A DNA stretch of 64,000 nucleotides from CBDFNN01 sp965250215 (GTDB taxonomy: Bacteria; Bacteroidota; Rhodothermia; Rhodothermales; DATKEJ01). Made by a program: the position numbers and the translations under genes. Shown piece by piece: positions 42,805 through 50,264 of this stretch (position 1 is the first letter of the stretch; every line of letters begins with the position of its first letter). Below the pieces are notes generated by a model, which did not search any database, was not told where the DNA came from, and saw nothing but the letters and a program-made list of their open reading frames with translations. The stretch is taken from positions 1 to 64,000 of the forward strand of contig CBDFNN010000004.1 in NCBI GenBank assembly GCA_965250215.1, written 5' to 3'.

Positions 42805-43254
42805 CTAACGTCGATTCCCGTTGTCCATGTCCGCCGTGATGAACCACTTATTCTCGACCTTGCGAAGCGTCAATATGTACTTCCCTATGTCCGGAGAGGC
42901 CTCGGCCGCTGAAAAGCCGCCGATGATATAGCCAATCGAGTCTGAAATCGAATATTCAAAGGCTCGGAGAAAAAGAGGCCCACCTGATCCTTTGTAGGAC
43001 TCTGCAATTTGTTGTCTCCCTCTGACAGGTGCGTGCCCGGGTCGCATAATGAAAGCATCTTCCGCGAAAAGACTCGCGAGATAGTCAGCGTCCCTTGCCC
43101 GCCAACCTTTTTCATAGTCCCGTAGAACTCTAGCAATCTCGTTAGGCAATTCTATGGATTCGATTAGAACGCGATTCGCCTTGTCCAAGGATTGTCCTTC
43201 AACGGAGGCGAAACCCGAGATGATGACTACAAAGGCAATTATGTAGATCCTCAT
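42805..43254 (-). CDS. Secreted SnoaL/DUF4440-like protein
   Basis: 149 residues from ATG 43254, where a signal peptide begins (MRIYIIAFVVIISGFASVEG); the longer frame to 43407 would overlap the glycosyltransferase gene. The mature part has an NTF2-like cone pattern: VLRDYEKGWRARDADYLASL, FAEDAFIMRPGHAPVRGRQQ and a final KWFITADMDN strand. The family includes isomerases, cyclases and non-catalytic pockets; no specific function can be assigned. Confidence 0.75.
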   Translation of the reverse strand: MRIYIIAFVVIISGFASVEGQSLDKANRVLIESIELPNEIARVLRDYEKGWRARDADYLASLFAEDAFIMRPGHAPVRGRQQIAESYKGSGGPLFLRAFEYSISDSIGYIIGGFSAAEASPDIGKYILTLRKVENKWFITADMDNGNRR

Positions 43255-43303
43255 GATTAGGATTCGTGATCTTGAACTAAATATCATTGATGTCCTCATT
43301 TCT

Positions 43304-44419
43304 TTAGATAATCTCTTGAAATTTTTCGACGGCTGATCGTATGGTGAACTTATTATCAATGGTTTCAGTCGCTGCTTTACCAAGTCGATCTCGGAGCCCT
43401 GCATCATCTGCCAATCTCGCGATAGCCTTGCTTAGAGCAGATGGATCAAGAATTGGAATTTCGATTCCGTTTCTTCCGTCATCTAACACTTCGCCCACGG
43501 CCCCAACTCTCGTTACGATGCTCGGAATACCAGCTGTCATCGCTTCCAAAAGTGCATTTGGAAAGCCTTCAAAGTGAGTTGGAAGAATGAAAAGGTCTGC
43601 CATTTTTAGCATCTCGAATTTCGCTGATCCTTTGGTCCATCCGTGAAAGACAAAGCTATCAGAAAGATCTCTTTGGTCCACCAAGGTTGTAGCCTCATCA
43701 AAATCGATTCCAAAACCACAAATATGATAGACGATATTCTTGTGGCTTTCTTTCAACAAGGAAGCCGCCTCGATGAGTTCGAACACACCTTTTGCCCGAT
43801 CTACCCATCCAAGAAAAAGTGCATCGATTTGGCCTTCGGTTTTGATCGTATTGGCGGAAGCGACCTGCACGCGAATCGAAGGTGCATCTAACCAGTTCGG
43901 GATGACCTTAAACTTCGGAGTTTGTATATCCGGAAAAAGATCCTGGAAAGTCTCTTTCCAATACCTTCCCTGACAAATGACCACGTCGCTCGCCAGAAAT
44001 ACCTTTTTGACGAAGCTATATATCCTTCCGTTCTGCTTCGACCAGTCTTCCATGTACCCAGACCGAGGGGCAAATAAGACCCTTTTGCCTCTCCAATGAG
44101 CTAACAATGCCATTAATCCTTTTTCATAGAAACTCGTGCCGTGTGCTGAAAATATCAGTACAGCATCAACACCACCGAAGACAAGATGGAATGACAGTTT
44201 AAGGACGCGGACGAAGGCTTTTGCACTACGAATTGAGACGTTCGGGAAATGATTCGTAGTCATGGAGTCGATTTCTATCCAGTCGACAACTTCCTTAAGA
44301 CTGCTATTAACCAAGGAGTTACATGCGAATAGTTGTCCTCCTGTTCGGCCTTCTGAGTTGTCGCCTCCGAAGGCTCCAACAAAAACGATTCTTTTTTTCT
44401 GATTCTCCCTTTTGCTCAA
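43304..44419 (-). CDS. Family 4 glycosyltransferase (GT-B)
   Basis: 371 residues. Two Rossmann-like halves: IVFVGAFGGDNSEGRTGGQL at the N terminus, and C-terminal DALFLGWVDRAKGVFELIEA, FILPTHFEGFPNALLEAMTA with the conserved E-G-x-P-N-x-x-L-E retaining-GT motif, then IVTRVGAVGEVL. Likely adds a sugar to a surface polysaccharide; donor and acceptor unknown. No polysaccharide cluster surrounds it. Confidence 0.9.
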   Translation of the reverse strand: MSKRENQKKRIVFVGAFGGDNSEGRTGGQLFACNSLVNSSLKEVVDWIEIDSMTTNHFPNVSIRSAKAFVRVLKLSFHLVFGGVDAVLIFSAHGTSFYEKGLMALLAHWRGKRVLFAPRSGYMEDWSKQNGRIYSFVKKVFLASDVVICQGRYWKETFQDLFPDIQTPKFKVIPNWLDAPSIRVQVASANTIKTEGQIDALFLGWVDRAKGVFELIEAASLLKESHKNIVYHICGFGIDFDEATTLVDQRDLSDSFVFHGWTKGSAKFEMLKMADLFILPTHFEGFPNALLEAMTAGIPSIVTRVGAVGEVLDDGRNGIEIPILDPSALSKAIARLADDAGLRDRLGKAATETIDNKFTIRSAVEKFQEII

Positions 44420-44580
44420 GATTTAGCTCGTGGGTTGTGTCGGTGAAACTAGCAGGGGAATGAATAACGATTTTACCGCGCCATTGTCTGAATGTCTAAA
44501 GAGGGCGATTGGCCAATGTGGTTCCGAGTAGAACAAAGTAGTAGTACCTTGGCCTTGTCATGCGGATCATAAGAGAGGGT

Positions 44581-45390
44581 CTACCAGAAAATGGGACCGG
44601 TGCCCAGATACTTCTCCGCGATGGGCATGTAATAATCTCTTATCTCATCCAGGTCGTAAATAGTCTGACTTTTGGTATAGAGATCGTATTTATTGAAATC
44701 TCTGATCCATTCTAAACACTGGCTATCTTTGTCATTTAGTAGATGGGTATAGCTCCCACCCGTGTGCCAGGGGTAAAAGGAATGATAACGAACCATGGCC
44801 ATACCAGCTTCGGGTAGGGTATTGTCTTTATGATTTTCGAGCACTCGATATAGATATTCGTCGTGCCCCCATGCTAGCGTTAGATTGTCTAGGCCACATC
44901 CTTCTTCGTAAATACCGTTGGGAGTGTTGTACCTGGGATCGTGCATATCTGAGTTCAAGCTATTGTATTCGGGGTAGACGCAAGATTCTGGCAACTTGCA
45001 GCCCACAACAAATACGTCCCCGACCATCCCCCACTGCTCGTTGTGACTTGTACCATCTTCATCCGAGCCCCATAGGAATATCACTTTCCCTAGATCATGA
45101 ATCATACCAACCAGCTGCATCCAGTCTGGTCGATTATCAGCCCTTATGCCCTCGGCACTTTGGATCAAATGTTGAACATTTGGTAGATTCAGATCTGGAT
45201 CGCTCACATCAACAAGATCGTTCAAATGAGTAACGGCTTCCCAGACATCCATCGGCTTGTCAAATGCCAGATATTTTTTCTCCATTCGCTGCACGTAGTC
45301 CAAGGTTTGGTTCGTGCGCATTTTGCGATAGTGCTGCCGCACAGTAGCGTTCGCGTCTAGCTCTTCGTAATTCCGAAAGGTTTTTTCCAT
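44581..45390 (-). CDS. myo-Inositol oxygenase (MIOX)
   Basis: 269 residues. Di-iron enzyme that cleaves myo-inositol to D-glucuronate with O2. The full family is readable: FRNYEELDANATVRQHYRKM start, HLIQSAEGIR (His ligand), MIHDLGKV (His-Asp), LAWGHDEYLYRVL (His), YHSFYPWH (His) and WIRDFNKYDLYTK (Asp), which correspond to the six iron ligands known in mammalian MIOX. Ends in GPIFW like the animal and plant enzymes. It is rare in bacteria. No inositol transporter, uronate isomerase or iol gene is adjacent. Confidence 0.95.
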   Translation of the reverse strand: MEKTFRNYEELDANATVRQHYRKMRTNQTLDYVQRMEKKYLAFDKPMDVWEAVTHLNDLVDVSDPDLNLPNVQHLIQSAEGIRADNRPDWMQLVGMIHDLGKVIFLWGSDEDGTSHNEQWGMVGDVFVVGCKLPESCVYPEYNSLNSDMHDPRYNTPNGIYEEGCGLDNLTLAWGHDEYLYRVLENHKDNTLPEAGMAMVRYHSFYPWHTGGSYTHLLNDKDSQCLEWIRDFNKYDLYTKSQTIYDLDEIRDYYMPIAEKYLGTGPIFW

Positions 45391-45534
45391 AGCCGAGATC
45401 TCATTTGAAATTGTTCGGCAAATTTACAACCGAGATGTCAGAAAACGCAATATCAATTCCCCTTAAACTAAGCTTTGATCGAAATCTTCTTCGAAGGAGA
45501 AATAGCGATTCACTTCATTCTCGACTAAGCTCCT

Positions 45535-45795
45535 TTAGATTTTCTGCGAACTCCTCTTTCGCTTTACCCTGGGGTTTTCCTCGGTGAGTTCTGGAAGAGA
45601 GCGCTCACCTTTGATCTTAGCCATCAATTTTCGATAGCCGATATAAGCACCTCCAGCAATAGCCGCCAGAAATATCACCTTAAAAAGAAGCGAACCTACA
45701 ATGGCTGATATTTTCAACAGGAGGAGAACAGCAGCTACCGATGCGACCACGCCGCCAATTCTCTTTACCGGATCCTTCTTAAACCAATTCCACAT
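45535..45795 (-). CDS. Small membrane protein, function unknown
   Basis: 86 residues: basic start (MWNWFKKDPVKRIGG), two close hydrophobic segments (VVASVAAVLLLLKISAIVGS and FKVIFLAAIAGGAYIGY), and a charged tail ending in KRKRSSQKI. No family recognised. Divergent from the outer-membrane-barrel gene. Confidence 0.6.
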   Translation of the reverse strand: MWNWFKKDPVKRIGGVVASVAAVLLLLKISAIVGSLLFKVIFLAAIAGGAYIGYRKLMAKIKGERSLPELTEENPRVKRKRSSQKI

Positions 45796-45943
45796 CTTTT
45801 CACCTTTTTTCTGTTATTGAGATCTACGGTGTCTTTTCGACTTTGATGCGGTGTTTATGAAATTCAAAGCCCCAATCTGCATTTCTCCCTGCCTCCTGCG
45901 TATAATATTGTATCTCTAGAATCACCCTCAAATCTAAGATATC

Positions 45944-46471
45944 ATGAGTAAGAATTTCTTTTCCCTTCTTTTGATTTTTGTCTTTGTCCCAAGCATACTT
46001 TCCGCCCAAACTCCGACACGTTCTGGTTTTTTTGTCGGTTTTGGTGGCGGTCCAGGCTCTTTTGGTGGAGAAGATTTTGAAGAGCGTAGTAACTCTGGTA
46101 CTGGATTTCTCCGACTCGGGGCTGCTCTGAATGACAAGATTCTTCTGGGAGGTGAGATCGAGGTCTGGGTTAAAGAAGAGTTCGGAATAACTGTCACCAA
46201 CGCAGGGTTGAATGCTGTCGCATATTTCTATCCCGATCCTATGGGAGGCTTCTATGTGAAAGGTGGACTTGGAAGTGCCGTGATCGAAGTCGACACTGGG
46301 ATCCTAGGATCGGCCAGCCAAAATGGAGTGGGCTTAACTTTGGGTGGCGGTTACGATTTTGGATTTGGAGGAAGCTTTGCATTGACTCCATACGCAGGAG
46401 TTCTATTTAGCAAATTCGAAGAAGGGAGTAGCAACGTGATATCATTTGGCCTATCTGTCAACTGGTATTAG
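45944..46471 (+). CDS. Outer-membrane beta-barrel protein
   Basis: 175 residues. Signal peptide (FFSLLLIFVFVPSILSAQ), then alternating strands with Gly/aromatic pattern (GFFVGFGGGPGSFGG, LGGEIEVWVKEE, GGFYVKGGLGSAVIE, LTPYAGVLFSKFEE) and the terminal aromatic NWY. Fits an eight-strand OmpA/OmpX-type barrel of the outer-membrane beta-barrel family (PF13505-like). Function unknown. Confidence 0.8.
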   Translation: MSKNFFSLLLIFVFVPSILSAQTPTRSGFFVGFGGGPGSFGGEDFEERSNSGTGFLRLGAALNDKILLGGEIEVWVKEEFGITVTNAGLNAVAYFYPDPMGGFYVKGGLGSAVIEVDTGILGSASQNGVGLTLGGGYDFGFGGSFALTPYAGVLFSKFEEGSSNVISFGLSVNWY

Positions 46472-46599
46472 GATCGGAACAGGTCTAGGCTGGTCACCGC
46501 TCAGAATCTCAATCTTCTAGCAACTGATTTAGACCTGATAGAGGACCGAGTAGTTTTAATACAGTCGGTCCTCCCATTCTAATACGCGTGTTTCCGGAG

Positions 46600-47922
46600 C
46601 TACTTCTGTAAAAGAACCTGACGGCTCTCAGTGAAAGTCTCACCCGAGGCGCGATAAAAATAAAGCCCGCTAGACAAGCTTGTCCCGTCAATTTGAATAC
46701 GCTGAATACTATTGGCTGGCAATTCGCCCTGATACAATGTCTCTACCAAGCGTCCCGTCATATCGTGTAGCGTTACGAGCATCGATTGTGTTTCGGCTAC
46801 TGTCAGTGTAAATGTGGCTTGCGGGTTGAAGGGATTGGGGTAGGCATCACTTAGAAGATGCGTGCCCGGTACTTCGAGTTCAACTTCCACAAGCTCGCTA
46901 AAGTGTACACTCCCATCGATATCAATTTGTTTGAGGCGGAATTGATGTTGTCCTGGCGGCAGATCCTTCACTATATAGCTATAGCGTTGGGCCTCAATCG
47001 TAGTGCCGTGTCCTTCCACAAAGCCGAGCTCGAGCCACAGTTGCCCTTCGTCTAAGTCAGCTCCTTGCGAACGGTGTTCCACCCCAAAGCCTAGGTTTTC
47101 GATTTCCGTGGCGGTCTCCCAGGAGAGTTGAATATCATCCTGCTGGACCAAGGCTTCGAATGTGGTCAACTCAATAGGTAGGGGTCCCGTGACCGTAATA
47201 GTACCTGGAAAAACGCCCAGACATACGGGCACTCCTGTCGCGGAATCGTATAATTCACAGACCCCAGGCCACACTCCCACAGGCGACATTGCCGCTGTCG
47301 GTGGTGGTGCACCAATCGGCCCACAAAAACCACCAGGACAGGGAAAAAGACCTATGGGTGCTACGTCCGTGACGCCTGCACCAGCTGCTGTAAAGCCCAG
47401 AGTTTCCAGTAGGATAGGGGTGCCAACTGGCGGAAAAGGTAATATTGTATGAAACGGGAGAATGTCATAAATACCAACACCGCCGTCGCTCATCGTAAAT
47501 GCACCAGCTGGTCCCGTGGCACCGGGTGGAAAGGCAGCCGGTGTGAGCACAAAACCTGGCCCGACTGCTCCTACAACGCCACCGACTGGGGGAGCCAGAT
47601 CAGTCGGAAGTAAAAGACCTGCAAGGATGCCTATCCCACTGGGATCAGCGGCAGCAGGGGCAGCCATGGTAAGCACTCCTGCTACGTCGTTGAACTCAAT
47701 GGCAATACCGTATGCATGAAAAGGAGGAGCCCCTCCGGGTCCTGGACTTATCAGGTACACATCAACAGTGAAGGCAGTACCTATTGTATAGGACGAGGCT
47801 GGGTCAATGACCGCCGTCGAGCCGTCGGTGTCAATGACGATTTGGGCCGGTAATATTGTTGCGAAACAAAGGAAGAAACTGACAAGGCCTATTGCCATGC
47901 GGGGTTGTAGACGTTGGATCAT
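46600..47922 (-). CDS. Secreted protein with T9SS sorting domain
   Basis: 440 residues. Signal peptide (GLVSFFLCFATILPAQ). The N-terminal 230 residues are rich in Gly, Pro and Ala (PSSYTIGTAF-like start, then many G-P-P-x-G turns) with a cohesin-like opening AVIDPASSYTIGTAFTVDVY. The shared module begins LPIELTTFEALVQQDDIQLS, and the sorting domain has SDAYPNPFNPQATFTLTV and the end RQVLLQK. Surface cargo of the type IX system, function unknown. Confidence 0.85.
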   Translation of the reverse strand: MIQRLQPRMAIGLVSFFLCFATILPAQIVIDTDGSTAVIDPASSYTIGTAFTVDVYLISPGPGGAPPFHAYGIAIEFNDVAGVLTMAAPAAADPSGIGILAGLLLPTDLAPPVGGVVGAVGPGFVLTPAAFPPGATGPAGAFTMSDGGVGIYDILPFHTILPFPPVGTPILLETLGFTAAGAGVTDVAPIGLFPCPGGFCGPIGAPPPTAAMSPVGVWPGVCELYDSATGVPVCLGVFPGTITVTGPLPIELTTFEALVQQDDIQLSWETATEIENLGFGVEHRSQGADLDEGQLWLELGFVEGHGTTIEAQRYSYIVKDLPPGQHQFRLKQIDIDGSVHFSELVEVELEVPGTHLLSDAYPNPFNPQATFTLTVAETQSMLVTLHDMTGRLVETLYQGELPANSIQRIQIDGTSLSSGLYFYRASGETFTESRQVLLQK

Positions 47923-48065
47923 GATGCGTTCTCTTGATTAATGACGAGTAGATCGTCAATTGGAGGGCCTCTAGATTGTCAACAATATACCTTTTTTCGG
48001 ATTTAATTTACTACATGATGGTATCGGAGTGTAGTTTAACAGGTCCCCTGTCACCGAATTACGCC

Positions 48066-48647
48066 TTACCAGACACCCGGAATCAAGCGATACGATCGCT
48101 CGCAGTAGGCATCATATTCACTCCCAAATTCTTCGCGCAACATCTCTTCCTCTCGGCCCAGCCGAATAGCAAGGAGTAGCACCATTGCCAATCCGAAGGA
48201 CGGGGCCGCAATATAGTTGGGCAGCACAAGAGCTTGACCGACTGAATATATGAGAAAGGAAAGGTACATCGGATGGCGCAATCTGCTGTATATCCCTTCT
48301 GTGATCAGCACGTGGTTCTCTTTCAACTCAAGCGTCTCCGAGAATTGGACACCTAGGTCGGAGTGCGAGCGGTAAAAAAGCCAGAGTCCCAAGATGTAAC
48401 ATGGTATTCCTGCAACGAATGGCACTGAATGTAGTGGATAGTCGGCGAAGGCGAGAAAGGGTGAAACGAGCCAAAATATTGGTAACAAGCTTAAGCTCTT
48501 GGCGATCACGAGTAGAATCCATTCGCGTAGCCCTCGTTGATTCTTCACAACTGGACGCTTCATGCTCGACAAGGCGTACACAAGACGGATTGTGAAAAGC
48601 GCTGTAATTGCAAGAGCGACGACTATCTTGGCGGAGAATAGATTCAC
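48066..48647 (-). CDS. Isoprenylcysteine methyltransferase-like membrane protein
   Basis: 193 residues, about five membrane helices, ending with the superfamily signature GIYSRLRHPMYLSFLIYSVG and LGREEEMLREEFGSEYDAYC. Second ICMT/PEMT-like protein in the window (compare 19021-19491); the two share the motif but little else. It lies 63 bp downstream of the DUF1501 gene in the same direction. Confidence 0.85.
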   Translation of the reverse strand: MNLFSAKIVVALAITALFTIRLVYALSSMKRPVVKNQRGLREWILLVIAKSLSLLPIFWLVSPFLAFADYPLHSVPFVAGIPCYILGLWLFYRSHSDLGVQFSETLELKENHVLITEGIYSRLRHPMYLSFLIYSVGQALVLPNYIAAPSFGLAMVLLLAIRLGREEEMLREEFGSEYDAYCERSYRLIPGVW

Positions 48648-48710
48648 GGGTTTGAATTGGTATAAGGCGTTCCAAAAGATGCAACAAGCACAAAAGACTA
48701 ATCCCCAGCT

Positions 48711-50219
48711 TTAGGCGATCACCGCCTTGACGACCTCTCCGTGAACATCGGTCAAGCGATAGCGACGACCTTGATGTTTGAAGGTGAGTCGCTCGTGATC
48801 AATGCCTAGTAGATGCAATACCGTGGCTTGAAAATCGTGGACATGAACTTTGTCGCTAATCGCCGAGAATCCAAATTCATCTGAAGCACCATGTGAGTAA
48901 CCCGGTTTTACACCGCCGCCGGCCATCCATAATGTGAAGGCATAAGGGTGGTGATCCCGTCCCCAATTTCGATAGTCCTCAATCTTCCCCTGAAGAAAAG
49001 GCGTCCGACCAAATTCGCCGCCCCAAATAACTAGAGTATCGTCGAGAAGCCCCCGCTGCTTCAAATCCTTGACCAAAGCCGCGCTGGGTTGATCTGTATC
49101 GAGGCATTGCGTCTTTAGTTGGTAGGTCAGATTTCTGTGTTGGTCCCAACCCGCATGCATGAGCTGCACGAATCGAGTGCCCCGCTCAATCAGCCTTCTC
49201 GCCATCAAGCAATTGTAAGCGTAGCTGCCTTGCCGCTGGACATCCGGACCATACATTTCCAGAATGTGCTCGGGCTCATCGGAGAAGTCAGTAAGCTCCG
49301 GCACACTCGTCTGCATCTTGTAGGCCATTTCATACTGGGCTATTCGTGTGGCAATTTCGGGATCTCCATAATCCTGCAGGTTGATTTCATTCAGCTTCGC
49401 GATGTCGTCTAGGATGCCTCTCCGTATCTCGCTACTCACACCGTCCGGATTTGAGAGGTAGAGAACGGGATCGCTGTTGCCGCGAAACTTGACGCCCTGA
49501 AGTTTTGATGGCAAGAATCCGCTTCCCCAATAATAGTCGTAGAAAATCTGCCCGCAGCTCGCCTCTTTGTCTCGAGAGGTCATAACTACGAACGAAGGAA
49601 GGTCCTCCGCTTCGCTGCCTAGTCCATAGGAAAGCCAAGCGCCCATGCTGGGCCGACCCGCCATTTCCGATCCAGTCAGAAAGAAGGTGATGGCCGGCGC
49701 GTGATTGACGGCTTCCGTGTGCATCGATTTGATGAAACAAAGCTCGTCGGCGATCCCGGCGATGTGCGGAAGGAAGTCAGAAACCCAAGCTCCAGATTCA
49801 CCCCGCTGTGCAAAGTTCGAGATCTCTGGAATGACAGGTCGTTCGCTTTGACCACTGGTCATCGTGCTGAATCGAGCCTCGCCCACCACCTCATCTGGTA
49901 TTTGCTTGCCTTCCCATTGCCTTAGTTTGGGTTTGTAGTCAAAAAGGTCAACATGGGAGGGTGCTCCATTTTGGAAGAGATAAATGACACGCTTGGCTTT
50001 TGGCGCGAAGTGATGCAATTCCTTCAGTCCAGCTGTTCGATCTAGGCTTGAAAGTGGCGAAGCATATCCGGTCTTGTGGAGAATACTCGCGAGTGCCGCA
50101 CCACCGATTCCCGAGGCAGCTCTGCCAAAAAACTGTCGCCGCGTTATGGCAGCTTTATGTTCTTCAAATGGATTCATGTTTCGTCCAAGTGTCTTTTCCA
50201 ACTGTCCATGATCTCGCAA
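48711..50219 (-). CDS. DUF1501 protein with twin-arginine signal
   Basis: 502 residues. Tat-type start (TRRQFFGRAASGIGGAALAS) and the DUF1501 pattern: VIYLFQNGAPSHVDLFDYKP, SMHTEAVNHAPAITFFLTGS, GWDQHRNL, LVIWGGEFGRTPFLQ, DHHPYAFTLWMAGGGVKPGY. The fold is alkaline-phosphatase/sulfatase-like. These proteins form pairs with the DUF1549/DUF1553 cytochrome-like proteins in Planctomycetes, Verrucomicrobia and some Bacteroidota relatives. Function unproven. The partner gene is 45 bp upstream. Confidence 0.92.
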   Translation of the reverse strand: MRDHGQLEKTLGRNMNPFEEHKAAITRRQFFGRAASGIGGAALASILHKTGYASPLSSLDRTAGLKELHHFAPKAKRVIYLFQNGAPSHVDLFDYKPKLRQWEGKQIPDEVVGEARFSTMTSGQSERPVIPEISNFAQRGESGAWVSDFLPHIAGIADELCFIKSMHTEAVNHAPAITFFLTGSEMAGRPSMGAWLSYGLGSEAEDLPSFVVMTSRDKEASCGQIFYDYYWGSGFLPSKLQGVKFRGNSDPVLYLSNPDGVSSEIRRGILDDIAKLNEINLQDYGDPEIATRIAQYEMAYKMQTSVPELTDFSDEPEHILEMYGPDVQRQGSYAYNCLMARRLIERGTRFVQLMHAGWDQHRNLTYQLKTQCLDTDQPSAALVKDLKQRGLLDDTLVIWGGEFGRTPFLQGKIEDYRNWGRDHHPYAFTLWMAGGGVKPGYSHGASDEFGFSAISDKVHVHDFQATVLHLLGIDHERLTFKHQGRRYRLTDVHGEVVKAVIA

Positions 50220-50264
50220 AACTATCCACTATCACGGGCAACACCCCCTCCTTTGTCAATTCGA

